The notes below the pieces were generated by a model, which saw nothing but the letters and a program-made list of their open reading frames with translations, was not told where the DNA came from and searched no databases. Positions 26,201 to 39,094 of a stretch of 64,000 bases of DNA are shown here, piece by piece. The stretch spans positions 1,986,001 through 2,050,000 of the forward strand of contig NC_079876.1 in assembly GCF_029227915.1 (NCBI RefSeq). The letters are read 5' to 3'. This DNA is from Hydractinia symbiolongicarpus. Its lineage: Eukaryota; Cnidaria; Hydrozoa; Anthoathecata; Hydractiniidae. Each line of letters opens with the position of its first letter. The first letter of the stretch is position 1. The translations under genes were made by a program, and so were the position numbers.

Positions 26201-29200
26201 TATATTTTTTTTTTACCACTAAACGCATGAGACTTGTAGTTTTTAAAAATGTTTTCATATTTGATGGGACGCTGAATAAAAGAAGTTTAATCGCCGGCAA
26301 AGGAAAACCCGCGATTTCCCGTAAATCCCGGGCTTGGCCCGTATAGTCGAAAGTATACAAAGAAAGTACCCAGGGAGTAAACTCATTTCCCGTACGATTT
26401 TTTAAATTACTTTTTCACCACTAAAACGCATGAGACTTGTAGTTTTTAAAAATGTTTTCATTTTTGATGAGACGCTGAATAAAAGAAGTTTAATCGCCGG
26501 AAAACGAAAACCTGCGATTTCCCGTAAATCCTGGACTCGGCCCGTATAGTCAAAAGTATACAAAGAAAGTACCCAGGAAGTAAACTCATTTCCCGAACGA
26601 TTTTTTATATTATTTTTTTACCACTAAACGCATGAGACTTGTAGTTTTTAAAAATGTTTTCATATTTGATGGGACGCTGAATAAAAGAAGTTTAATCGCC
26701 GGCAAACGAAAATCCGCGATTTCCCGTAAATCCCGGACTCGGCCCGTATAGTCAAAAGTATACAAAGAAAGTACCCAGGGAGTAAACTCATTTCCCGAAC
26801 GATTTTTTAAATTATTTTTTCACCACTAAAACGCATGAGACTTGTAGTTTTCAAAAATGTTTTCATTTTTGATGAGACGCTTAATGAAAAAGGTTTAATC
26901 GCCGGCAAACGAAATCCCGCGTTTTCCCGTAAATCCGGGGCTTGGCTTGTATAGTCGAATGTATACAAAGAAAGTACCCAGGGGGTAAACTCATTTCCCG
27001 AACGATTTTTTAATTTTTTTTTTCACCACTAAAACGCATGAGACTTGTAGTTTTCAAAAATGTTTTCATTTTTGATGAGACGCTTAATGAAAGAGGTTTA
27101 ATCGCCGGCAAATGAAAACCTGCGATTTCCCGTAAATCCTGGACTCGGCCCGTATAGTTAAAAGTATACAAAGAAAGTATCCAGGGAGTAAACTCATTTC
27201 CCAAACGATTTTTTAAATTATTATTTCACCACTAAAACGCATGAGACTTGTAGTTTTTAAGAATGTTTTCATTTTTGATGAGACGCTGAATAAAAGCAGT
27301 TTAATCGCCGGCAAACGAAAACCCGCGATTTCCCGTAAATCCCGGGCTTGGCCCGTATAGTCAAAAGTATACAAAGAAAGTACCCAGGGAGTAAACTCAT
27401 TTCCCGAACGATTTTTTATATTTTTTTTTTACCACTAAACGCATGAGACTTGTAGTTTTTAAAAATGTTTTCATATTTGATGGGACGCTGAATAAAAGAA
27501 GTTTAATCGCCGGCAAAGGAAAACCCGCGATTTCCCGTAAATCCCGGGCTTGGCCCGTATAGTCGAAAGTATACAAAGAAAGTACCCAGGGAGTAAACTC
27601 ATTTCCCGTACGATTTTTTAAATTACTTTTTCACCACTAAAACGCATGAGACTTGTAGTTTTTAAAAATGTTTTGATTTTTGATGAGACGCTGAATAAAA
27701 GAAGTTTAATCGCCGGAAAACGAAAACCTGCGATTTCCCGTAAATCCTGGACTCGGCCCGTATAGTCAAAAGTATACAAAGAAAGTACCCAGGAAGTAAA
27801 CTCATTTCCCGAACGATTTTTTATATTATTTTTTTACCACTAAACGCATGAGACTTGTAGTTTTTAAAAATGTTTTCATATTTGATGGGACGCTGAATAA
27901 AAGAAGTTTAATCGCCGGCAAACGAAAATCCGCGATTTCCCGTAAATCCCGGACTCGGCCCGTATAGTCAAAAGTATACAAAGAAAGTACCCAGGGAGTA
28001 AACTCATTTCCCGAACGATTTTTTAAATTATTTTTTCACCACTAAAACGCATGAGACTTGTAGTTTTCAAAAATGTTTTCATTTTTGATGAGACGCTTAA
28101 TGAAAGAGGTTTAATCGCCGGCAAATGAAAACCTGCGATTTCCCGTAAATCCTGGACTCGGCCCGTATAGTTAAAAGTATACAAAGAAAGTATCCAGGGA
28201 GTAAACTCATTTCCCAAACGATTTTTTAAATTATTATTTCACCACTAAAACGCATGAGACTTGTAGTTTTTAAGAATGTTTTCATTTTTGATGAGACGCT
28301 GAATAAAAGCAGTTTAATCGCCGGCAAACGAAAACCCGCGATTTCCCGTAAATCCGGGGCTTGGCCCGTATAGTCGAATGTATACAAAGAAAGTACCCAG
28401 GGAGTAACCTCATTTCCCGAACGATTTTTTAAATTTTTTTTTCACCACTAAAACGCATGAGACTTGTAGTTTTCAAAAATGTTTTCATTTTTGATGAGAC
28501 GCTTAATGAAAGAGGTTTAATCGCCGGAAAACGAAAACCCGCGATTTCCCGTAAATCCCGGCTTGGCCCGTATAGTCAAAAGTATACAAAGAAAGTACCC
28601 AGGGAGTAAACTCATTTCCCGACCGATTTTTTAAATTGTTTTTTCACCATTAAAACGCTTGAGACTTGTAGTTTTCAAAAATGTTTTCATTTTTGATGAG
28701 ACGCTGAATAAAAGCAGTTTAATCGCCGGCAAACGAAAACCTGCGATTTCCCTAAATCCGGGACTCGGCCCGTATAGTCAAAAGTATACAAAGAAAGTAC
28801 CCAGGGAGTAAACTCATTTCCAGAACGATTTTTTAAGTTATTTTTTCATCAATAAAACGCATAAGACTTGTAGTTTTTAAAAATGTTTTCATTTTTGATG
28901 AGACGGTGAATAAAAGAAGTTTAATCGCCGGCAAACGAAAACCCGCGATTTCCCGTAAATCCCGGGCTTGGCCCGTATAGTCAAAAGTATACAAAGAAAG
29001 TACCCAGGGAGTAAACTCATTTCCCGAACGATTTTTTAAATTATTTTTTCACCACTAAAGCCCATGAGACTTGTAGTTTTTAAAAATGTTTTCATTTTTG
29101 ATGAGACGCTGAATAAGAGAAGTTTAATCGCCGGCAAACCAAAACCGCGATTTCCCGTAAATCCCGGCTTGGCCCGTATAGTCAAAAGTATACAAAGAAA

Positions 29201-30974
29201 GTACCCAGGGAGTAAACTCATTTCCCGACCGACTTTTTAAATTATTTTTTCACCATTAAAACGCATGAGGCTTGTAGTTTTCAAAAATGTTTTCATTTTT
29301 GATGAGACGCTGAATAAAAGCAGTTTAATCGCCGGCAAACGAAAACCTGCGATTTCCCTAAATCCCGGACGCGGCCCGTATAGTCAAAAGTATACAAAGA
29401 AAGTACCCAGGGAGTAAACTCATTTCCAGAACGATTTTCTAAATTATTTTTTCTTCACTAAAACGCATAAGACTTGTAGTTTTTTAAAATGTTTTCATTT
29501 TTGATGAGACGCTGAATAAAAGAAGTTTAATAGCCGGCAAACGAAAACCCGCGATTTCCCGTAAATCCCGGGCTTGGCCCGTATAGTCAAAAGTATACAA
29601 AGAAAGTACCCAGGGAGTAAACTCATTTCCCGAACAATTTTTTATATTATTTTTTTACCACTACACGCATGAGACTTGTAGTTTTCAAAAATATTTTCAT
29701 ATTTGATGGGACGCTGAATAAAAGAAGTTTAATCGCCGGCAAACGAAAATTCGCGATTTCCCGCTAATCCCGGACTCGGCCCGTATAGTCAAAAGTATAC
29801 AAAGAAAGTACCCAGGGAGTAAACTCATTTCCTGAACGATTTTTTAAATTATTTTTTCACCACTAAAACGCATGAGACTTGTAGTTTTCAAAAATGTTTT
29901 CATTTTTGATGAGACGCTGAATAAAAGCAGTTTAATCGCCGGCAAACGAAAACCCGCGATTTCCCGTAAATCCGGGGCTTGGCCCGTATAGTCGAATGTA
30001 TACAAAGAAAGTACCCAGGGAGTAAACTCATTTCCCGAACGATTTTTTAAATTTTTTTTTCACCACTAAAACGCATGAGACTTGTAGTTTTCAAAATTGT
30101 TTTCATTTTTGATGAGACGCTTAATGAAAGAGGTTTAATCGCCGGAAAACGAAAACCCGCGGTTTCCCGTAAATCCCGGCTTGGCCCGTATAGTCAAAAG
30201 TATACAAAGAAAGTACCCAGGGAGTAAACTCATTTTCCGACCGATTTTTTAAATTGTTTTTTCACCATTAAAACGCTTGAGACTTGTAGTTTTCAAAAAT
30301 GTTTTCATTTTTGATGAGACGCTGAATAAAAGCAGTTTAATCGCCGGCAAACGAAAACCTGCGATTTCCCTAAATCCGGGACTCGGCCCGTATAGTCAAA
30401 AGTATACAAAGAAAGTACCCAGGGAGTAAACTCATTTCCAGAACGATTTTTTAAGTTATTTTTTCATCAATAAAACGCATAAGACTTGTAGTTTTTAAAA
30501 ATGTTTTCATTTTTGATGAGACGCTGAATAAAAGAAGTTTAATCGCCGGCAAACGAAAACCCGCAATTTCCCGTAAATCCCGGGCTTGGCCCGTATAGTC
30601 AAAAGTATACATGGAAAGTACCCAGGGAGTAAACTCATTTCCCGAACGATTTTTTAAATTATTTTTTCACCACTAAAGCCCATGAGACTTGTAGTTTTTA
30701 AAAATGTTTTCATTTTTGATGAGACGCTGAATAAGAGAAGTTTAATCGCCGGCAAACCAAAACCGCGATTTCCCGTAAATCCCGGCTTGGCCCGTATAGT
30801 CAAAAGTATACAAAGAAAGTACCCAGGGAGTAAACTCATTTCCCGACCGATTTTTTAAATAAATTTTTCACCATTAAAACGCATGAGACTTGTAGTTTTC
30901 AAAAATGTTTTCATTTTTGATGAGACGCTGAATAAAAGAAGTTTAATCGCCGGCAAACGAAAACCCGCGTTTTC

Positions 30975-31875
30975 CCGTAAATCCCGGGCTTGGCCCGTAT
31001 AGTCAAAAGTATACAAAGAAAGTACCCAGGGAGTAAACTCATTTCCCGAACAATTTTTTATATTATTTTTTTACCACTACACGCATGAGACTTGTAGTTT
31101 TCAAAAATATTTTCATATTTGATGGGACGCTGAATAAAAGAAGTTTAATCGCCGGCAAACGAAAATTCGCGATTTCCCGCTAATCCCGGACTCGGCCCGT
31201 ATAGTCAAAAGTATACAAAGAAAGTACCCAGGGAGTAAACTCATTTCCCGAACGATTTTTTAAATTATTTTTTCACCACTAAAACGCATGAGACTTGTAG
31301 TTTTCAAAAATGTTTTCATTTTTGATGAGACACTGAATAAAAGAAGTTTAATCACCGGCAAACGAAAACCCCTGATTTCCCGTAAATCTCGGTCTTGGCC
31401 CGTATAGTTAAAAGTATACAAAGAAAGTACCCAGGGAGTAAACTCATTTCTCGAACGATTTTTTAAATTACTTTTTCACCACTAAAACGCATGAGACTTG
31501 TAGTTTTTAAAAATGTTTTCATTTTTGATGAGACGCTGAATAAAAGAAGTTTAATCGCCGGAAAACGAAAACCTGCGATTTTTCGTAAATCCTGAACTCG
31601 GCACGTATAGTCGAATGTATACAAAGAAAGTACCCAGGGAGTAAACTCATTTCCCGAACGATTTTTTAAATTTTTTTTTCACCACTAAAACGCATGAGAC
31701 TTGTAGTTTTCAAAAATGTTTTCATTTTTGATGAGACGCTTAATGAAAGAGGTTTAATCGCCGGAAAACGAAAACCCGCGATTTCCCGTAAATCCCGAAC
31801 TCGGCCCGTATAGTCAAAAGTATACAAAGAAAGTAGCCAGGGAGTAAACTCATTTCCCGACCGATTTTTTAAATT
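30975..31875. repeat. Left copy of a ~900-bp block repeated at 33605-34505
   Basis: The block matches 33605-34505 at an offset of 2630 bp. It includes the CTACACGCATG monomer, a monomer with GACACTGAATAAAAG and CCCCTGATTTCCC, a TTTTTCGTAAATCCTGAACTC monomer, and a TTAATGAAAGAGG monomer ending GAAAGTAGCC. Left limit: GCGTTTTCCC (30968-30977) against GCGATTTTCC. Right limit: G at 31876 against A at 34506. Only a few substitutions separate the copies. Confidence 0.8.
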
Positions 31876-33604
31876 GTTTATTCACCATTAAAACGCATGA
31901 GACTTGTAGTTTTCAAGAATGTTTTCATTTTTGATGAGACGCTGAATAAAAGCAGTTTAATCGCCGGCAAACGAAAACCTGCGATTTCACTAAATCCGGG
32001 ACTCGGCCCGTATAGTCAAAAGTATACAAAGAAAGTACCCAGGGAGTAAACTCATTTCCAGAACGATTTTTTAAGTTATTTTTTCATCAATAAAACGCAT
32101 AAGACTTGTAGTTTTTAAAGATGTTTTCATTTTTGATGAGACGCTGAATAAAAGAAGTTTAATCGCCGGCAAACGAAAACCCGCGATTTCCCGTAAATCC
32201 CGGGCTTGGCCCGTATAGTCAAAAGTATACAAAGAAAGTACCCAGGGAGTAAACTCATTTCCCGACCGACTTTTTAAATTATTTTTTCACCATTAAAACG
32301 CATGAGGCTTGTAGTTTTCAAAAATGTTTTCATTTTTGATGAGACGCTGAATAAAAGCAGTTTAATCGCCGGCAAACGAAAACCTGCGATTTCCCTAAAT
32401 CCCGGACGCGGCCCGTATAGTCAAAAGTATACAAAGAAAGTACCCATGGAGTAAACTCATTTCCCGAACGATTTTTAAATTTTTTTTTCACCACTAAAAC
32501 GCATGAGACTTGTAGTTTTCAAAAATGTTTACATTTTTGATGAGACGCTTAATGAAAGAGGTTTAATCGCCGGAAAACGAAAACCCGCGATTTCCCGTAA
32601 ATCCCGGCTTGGCCCGTATAGTCAAAAGTATACAAAGAAAGTACCCAGGGAGTAAACTCATTTCCCGACCGATTTTTTAAATTGTTTTTTCACCATTAAA
32701 ACGCTTGAGACTTGTAGTTTTCAAAAATGTTTTCATTTTTGATGAGACGCTGAATAAAAGCAGTTTAATCGCCGGCAAACGAAAACCTGCGATTTCCCTA
32801 AATCCGGGACTCGGCCCGTATAGTCAAAAGTATACAAAGAAAGTACCCAGGGAGTAAACTCATTTCCAGAACGATTTTTTAAGTTATTTTTTCATCAGTA
32901 AAACGCATAAGACTTGTAGTTTTTAAAAATGTTTTCATTTTTGATCAGACGCTGAATAAAAGAAGTTTAATCGCCGGCAAACGAAAACCCGCAATTTCCC
33001 GTAAATCCCGGGCTTGGCCCGTATAGTCAAAAGTATACAAGGAAAGTACCCAGGGAGTAAACTCATTTCCCGAACGATTTTTTAAATTATTTTTTCACCA
33101 CTAAAGCCCATGAGACTTGTAGTTTTTAAAAATGTTTTCATTTTTGATGAGACGCTGAATAAGAGAAGTTTAATCGCCGGCAAACCAAAACCGCGATTTC
33201 CCGTAAATCCCGGCTTGGCCCGTATAGTCAAAAGTATACAAAGAAAGTACCCAGGGAGTAAACTCATTTCTCGACCGATTTTTTAAATTATTTTTTCACC
33301 ATTAAATAGCATGAGACTTGTAGTTTTCAAAAATGTTTTCATTTTTGATGAGACGCTGAATAAAAGCAGTTTAATCGCCGGCAAACGAAAACCTGCGATT
33401 TCCCTAAATCCCGGACGCGGCCCGTATAGTCAAAAGTATACAAAGAAAGTACCCAGGGAGTAAACTCATTTCCAGAACGATTTTTTAAATTATTTTTTCT
33501 TCACTAAAACGCATAAGACTTGTAGTTTTTTAAAATGTTTTCATTTTTGATGAGACGCTGAATAAAAGAAGTTTAATCGCCGGCAAACGAAAACCCGCGA
33601 TTTT

Positions 33605-34505
33605 CCGTAAATCCCGGGCTTGGCCCGTATAGTCAAAAGTATACAAAGAAAGTACCCAGGGAGTAAACTCATTTCCCGAACAATTTTTTATATTATTTTT
33701 TTACCACTACACGCATGAGACTTGTAGTTTTCAAAAATATTTTCATATTTGATAGGACGCTGAATAAAAGAAGTTTAATCGCCGGCAAACGAAAATTCGC
33801 GATTTCCCGCTAATCCCGGACTCGGCCCGTATAGTCAAAAGTATACAAAGAAAGTACCCAGGGAGTAAACTCATTTCCCGAACGATTTTTTAAATTATTT
33901 TTTCACCACTAAAACGCATGAGACTTGTAGTTTTCAAAAATGTTTTCATTTTTGATGAGACACTGAATAAAAGAAGTTTAATCGCCGGCAAACGAAAACC
34001 CCTGATTTCCCGTAAATCTCGGTCTTGGCCCGTAAAGTTAAAAGTATACAAAGAAAGTACCCAGGGAGTAAACTCATTTCTCGAACGATTTTTTAAATTA
34101 CTTTTTCACCACTAAAACGCATGAGACTTGTAGTTTTTAAAAATGTTTTCATTTTTGATGAGATGCTGAATAAAAGAAGTTTAATCGCCGGAAAACGAAA
34201 ACCTGCGATTTTTCGTAAATCCTGAACTCGGCACGTATAGTCGAATGTATACAAAGAAAGTACCCAGGGAGTAAACTCATTTCCCAAACGATTTTTTAAA
34301 TTTTTTTTTCACCACTAAAACGCATGAGACTTGTAGTTTTCAAAAATGTTTTCATTTTTGATGAGACGCTTAATGAAAGAGGTTTAATCGCCGGAAAACG
34401 AAAACCCGCGATTTCCCGTAAATCCCGAACTCGGCCCGTATAGTCAAAAGTATACAAAGAAAGTAGCCAGGGAGTAAACTCATTTCCCGACCGATTTTTT
34501 AAATT
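33605..34505. repeat. Right copy of the ~900-bp block at 30975-31875
   Basis: Its differences from the left copy include GATAGGACGC for GATGGGACGC, ATCGCCGG for ATCACCGG, GTAAAGTTA for GTATAGTTA, GAGATGCTG for GAGACGCTG and CCAAACG for CCGAACG. This divergence is clearly higher than between the 14-kb or 6.5-kb copies, so this is an older event. Confidence 0.78.
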
Positions 34506-35460
34506 ATTTTTTCACCATTAAAACGCATGAGACTTGTAGTTTTCAAAAATGTTTTCATTTTTGATGAGACGCTGAATAAGAGAAGTTTAATCGCCGGCAA
34601 ACCAAAACCGCGATTTCCCGTAAATCCCGGCTTGGCCCGTATAGTCAAAAGTATACAAAGAAAGTACCCAGGGAGTAAACTCATTTCCCGACCGATTTTT
34701 TAAATTATTTTTTCACCATTAAAACGCATGAGACTTGTAGTTTTCAAAAATGTTTTCATTTTTGATGAGACGCTGAATAAAAGCAGTTTAATCGCCGGCA
34801 AACGAAAACCTGCGATTTCCCTAAATCCCGGACGCGGCCCGTATAGTCAAAAGTATACAAAGAAAGTACCCAGGGAGTAAACTCATTTCCAGAACGATTT
34901 TTTAAATTATTTTTTCTTCACTAAAACGCATAAGACTTGTAGTTTTTTAAAATGTTTTCATTTTTGATGAGACGCTGAATAAAAGAAGTTTAATCGCCGG
35001 CAAACGAAAACCCGCGATTTCCCGTAAATCCCGGGCTTGGCCCGTATAGTCAAAAGTATACAAAGAAAGTACCCAGGGAGTAAACTCATTTCCCGAACAA
35101 TTTTTTATAATATTTTTTTACCACTACACGCATGAGACTTTTAGTTTTCAAAAATATTTTCATATTTGATGGGACGCTGAATAAAAGAAGTTTAATCGCC
35201 GGCAAACGAAAATTCGCGATTTCCCGCTAATCCCGGACTCGGCCCGTATAGTCAAAAGTATACAAAGAAAGTACCCAGGGAGTAAACTCATTTCCCGAAC
35301 GATTTTTTAAATTATTTTTTCACCACTAAAACGCATGAGACTTGTAATTTTCAAAATTGTTTTCATTTTTGATGAGACTCTGAATAAAAGAAGTTTAATC
35401 GCCGGCAAACGAAAACCCGGGATTTCCTGTAAATCCCGGACTCGGCCCGTATAGTCAAAA

Positions 35461-37690
35461 GTATACAAGGAAAGTACCCAGTGAGTAAACTCATTTCCCG
35501 AACGAATTTTTAAATTATTTTTTCACCACTAAAACGCATGAGACTTGTAGTTTTCAGAAATGTTTTCATTTTTGATGAGACGCTTGATGAAAGTGGTTTA
35601 ATCGCCGGCAAACGAAAAGCCGCGATTTCCCGTAAATCCCGGGCTTGGCCCGTATAGTCGAATGTATACAAGGAAAGTACCCTGTGAGTAAACTCATTTC
35701 CAAAACGATTTTTTAAATTATCTTTTCACCACTAAAACGCTTGAGACTTGTAGTTTTCAAAAATGTTTTCATTTTTATGAGACGCTGAATAAAAGAAGTT
35801 TAATCGCCGGCAAACGAAAACCCGCCATTTCCCGTAAACCCTGGACTCGGCCCGTATAGTCAAAAGTATACAAAGAAAGTACCCATGGTGTAAACTCATT
35901 TCCCGAACGATTTTTTAAATTATTATTTCACCACTAAAGCCCATGAGACATGTAGTATTTAAAAATATTTTCATTTTTGATGAGACGCTGAATAAAAGAA
36001 GTTTAATCGCCGGCAAACGAAAACCGCGACTTCCCGTAAATCCCGGACTCGGCCCGTATAGTCAAAAGTATACAAAGAAAGTACCCAGGGAGTAAACTCA
36101 TTTCCCGAACGATTTTTTAAATTATTTTTTCACCACTAAAACGGTGAGACTTGTAGTTTTCAGAAATGTTTTCATTTTTGATGAGACGCTTAATGAAAGT
36201 TGTTTAATCGCCGGCAAACGAAAACCCGCGATTTCCCGTAAATCCCTTGCTTGGCCCGTATAGTCGAATGTATACAAAGAAAGTACCCAGTGAGTAAACT
36301 CATTTCCGAAACGATTTTTTCAATTATCTTTTCACCACTAAAACGCATGAGACTTGCAGTTTTCAAAAATGTTTTCATTTTTGATGAGACGCTTAATAAA
36401 AGAGGTTTAATCGCCGGCAAACGAAATCCCGCGATTTTCCCGTAAATCCCGGGCTTGGCCCGTATAGTCGAATGTATACAAAGAAAGTACCCAGGGAGTA
36501 AACTCATTTCCCGAACGATTTTTTAAATTTTTTTTCACCACTAAAACGCATGAGACTTGTAGTATTTAAAAATACTTTTATTTTTGATGAGACGCTGAAT
36601 AAAAGAAGTTTAATCGCCGGCAAACAAAAACCCGCAACTTCCCGTAAATCCCGGACTCGGCCCGTATAGTCAAAAGTATACAAAGAACGTACCCAGGGAG
36701 TAAACTCATTTCCCGAACGATTTTTTAAATTATTATTTCACCAGTAAAGCCCATGAGACTTGTAGTATTTAAAAATATTTTCATTTTTGATGAGACGCTG
36801 AATAAAAGAAGTTTAATCGCCGGCAAACGAAAACCCGCGACTTCCCGTAAATCCCGGACTCGGCCCGTATAGTCAAAAGTATACAAAGAAAGTACCCAGG
36901 GAGTAAACTCATTTCCCGAACGATTTTTGAAATTATTTTTTCACCACTAAAACGCATGAGACTTGTAGTTTTCAGAAATGTTTTCATTTTTGATGAGACG
37001 CTTAATGAAAGTTGTTTAATCGCCGGCAAACGAAAACCCGCGATTTCCCGTAAATCTCGGGCTTGGCCCGTATAGTCGAATGTATACAAAGAAAGTATCC
37101 TGTGAGTAAACTCATTTCCGAAACGATTTTTTCAATTATCTTTTCACCACTAAAACGCATGAGACTTGCAGTTTTTAAAAATGTTTTCATTTTTGATGAG
37201 ACGCTTAATAAAAGAAGTTTAATCGCCGGCAACCGAAATCCCGCGATTTCCCGTAAATCCCGGGCTTGGCCCGTATAGTCGAATGTATACAAAGAAAGTA
37301 CCCAGGGAGTAAACTCATTTCCCGAACGATTTTTTAAATTATTTTTTCACCACTAAAACGCATGAGACTTGTAGTTTTCAGAAATCTTTTCATTTTTGAT
37401 GAGACGCTGAATAAAAGAAGTTTAATCGCCGGCAAACAAAAACCTGCGATTTCCCGTAAATCCCGGACTCGGCCCGTATAGTCTAAAGTATACAAAGAAA
37501 GTACCCTGTGAGTAAACTCATTTCCAGAACGATTTTTTAAATTATTTTTTCACCACTAAAACGCATAAGACTTGTAGTTTTCAAAAATGTTTACATTTCT
37601 GATGAGACGCTGAATAAAAGAAGTTTAATCGCCGGCAAACGAAAACCCGCGATTTCCCGTAAATCCCGGGCTTGGTCCGTATAGTAAAAA
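35461..37690. repeat. Mixed satellite segment with 811-bp (4-monomer) HOR
   Basis: The unit at 36068-36878 recurs as two monomers at 36879-37284 (offset 811). It carries GCTTAATGAAAGTTGTTTAATC, TTCCGAAACGATTTTTTCAATTATC and GACTTGCAG. The start (GGGATTTCCTGTAAATCCCGG, CAAGGAAAGTACCCAGTG, CGAACGAATTTTTAAAT) matches 52.26-52.36 kb. The GTAGTATTTAAAAATA and AAAGAACGTACCC monomers match 52.8-54.0 kb. A monomer near 35.77 kb has a short deletion (CATTTTTATGAGACGC), shared with monomers near 40.64 and 47.13 kb. There is no gene. Confidence 0.78.
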
Positions 37691-39094
37691 GTATACAAAG
37701 ATAGTACCCAGGGAGTAAACTTATTTCCCGAACGATTTTTTAATTCATTTTTTCACCACTAAAACGCATGAGACTTGTAGTTTTCAAAAATGTTTTCATT
37801 TTTGATAAGACGCTGAATAAAAGACGTTTAATCGCCGGCAAACGAAAACCTGCGATTTCCCGTTAATCCCGGACTCGGCCCGTATAGTCAAAAGTATAAA
37901 AAGAAAGTACCCGGGGAGTAAACTAATTTCCCAAACAATTTTTTAAATTATTATTTCACCGCTAAAGCCCATGAGACTTGTAGTTTTTAAAAATGTTTTT
38001 ATTTTTGATGAGACGCTGAATAAAAGAAGTTTAATCGCCGGCAAACGAACACCCGCGATTTCCCGTAAATCACGGACTCGGCCCGTATAGTCAAAAGTAT
38101 ACAAAGAAAGTACCCAGGGAGTAAACTCATGTCCCGAACGATTTTTTAAATTATTTTTTCACCACTAAAACGCATGAGACTTGTAGTTTTCAGAAATCTT
38201 TTCATTTTTGATGAGACGCTGAATAAAAGAAGTTTAATCGCCGGCAAACAAAAACCTGCGATTTCCCGTAAATCCCGGACTCGGCCCCTATAGTCAAAAG
38301 TATACAAAGAAAGTACCCAGGGAGTAAACTCATTTCCCAAACGATTTTTTAAATTTATATTTTACCACTAAAGCCCATGAGACTTGTAGTTTTTAAAAAT
38401 GTTTTCATTTTTGATGAGACGCTGAATAAAAGAAGTTTAATCGCCGGCAAACGAAAACCTGCGATTTCCCGTAAATCCCGGACTCGGCCCGTATAGTCAA
38501 AAGTATACAAAGAAAGTACCCAGGGAGTAAACTCATTTCCCAAACGATTATTTAAATTATTATTTCACCACTAAAGCCCATGAGACTTGTAGTTTTCAAA
38601 AATGTTTTCATTTTTGATGAGACGCTGAATAAAAGCAGTTTAATCGCCGGCAAACGAAAACCTGCGATTTCCCGTGAATCCTGGACTCGGCCCGTATAGT
38701 CAAAAGTATACCAAGAAAGTACCCGGGGTGTAAACTCATTTCCCAAACGATTTTTTAAATTATTATTTCACCACTAAAACGCATAAGACTTGTAGTTTTC
38801 AAAAATGTTTTCATTTTTGATCAGACGCTTAATGAAAGAGTTTTAATCGCCGCCAAACAAAAACCCGCGATTTCCCGTAAATCCCGGGCTTGGCCTGTAT
38901 AGTCGAATGTATACAAAGAAAGTACCCTGTAAGTAAACTCATTTCCAGAACGATTTTTTAAATTATTTTTTCACCACTAAAACGCATAAGACTTGTAGTT
39001 TTCAAAAATGTTTTCATTTCTGATGAGACGCTGAATAAAAGAAGTTTAATCGCCGGCAAACGAAAACCCGCGATTTCCCGTAAATCCCGGGCTT
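37691..39094. repeat. Segment related to the window start, with one monomer deleted
   Basis: From 37691 the sequence follows 1-890 at an offset of about 37,691. Beyond a hybrid monomer at about 38584-38596 the offset is 37,488, one monomer less. The hybrid joins the AAAGCCCATGAG left half of the monomer at about 870 to the TTTTCAAAAATG / AAAGCAGTTTAATC right half of the one at about 1075. The parents share GACTTGTAGTTTT (13 bp). The complete arrangement also exists at 55.8-56.1 kb, supporting a deletion here. There is no gene. Confidence 0.75.

Larger units (their letters stand above)
14434..28637. repeat. Copy B of 14-kb tandem duplication (~70 monomers)
   Basis: This block repeats copy A in the same order and direction. 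It opens inside the monomer at 14434-14447 with the sequence that begins copy A, and it follows copy A to 28637. There copy B reads TTAAATTG where copy A switches to TTAAATTA at 14448. Relative to A it lacks one 202-bp monomer (hybrid at 23184-23208) and keeps two monomers (406 bp) that A lost. Its nested HORs are at 16828-18444 (4-monomer units) and 18851-20678 (3-monomer units). A 6-monomer step separates 26151 and 27367. There are no genes. Confidence 0.93.
28638..35460. repeat. Satellite mosaic with 7-, 8- and 13-monomer periodicities
   Basis: Two rare monomer types mark the structure. The AAGTTATTTTTTCATCA type occurs at 28835, 30453, 32073 and 32881 (steps of 1618, 1620 and 808 bp, or 8, 8 and 4 monomers). 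The CTACACGCATGAG type occurs at 29661, 31077, 33707 and 35124 (steps of 1416, 2630 and 1417 bp, or 7, 13 and 7 monomers). The steps interleave, so successive units were shortened or exchanged. Monomers with GACCGATTTTTT, CACCATTAAAACGC and TTTCCCTAAATCC are common here. They also occur at the right ends of copies A and B (about 12.0-12.2 and 25.8-26.0 kb), so the 14-kb duplication arose from this kind of DNA. There is no gene. Confidence 0.8.

Noticed and set aside
37599-37610. CTGATGAGACGC, resembling the conserved CTGATGA core of a hammerhead ribozyme (also near 39.0, 41.9, 53.2, 54.85 kb)
   Set aside because: Most monomers read TTGATGA. No stem II can be drawn between this word and the downstream ACGAAAAC, and the sequence after GAAA does not pair with that before TATAGTC. 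Only scattered core words match.
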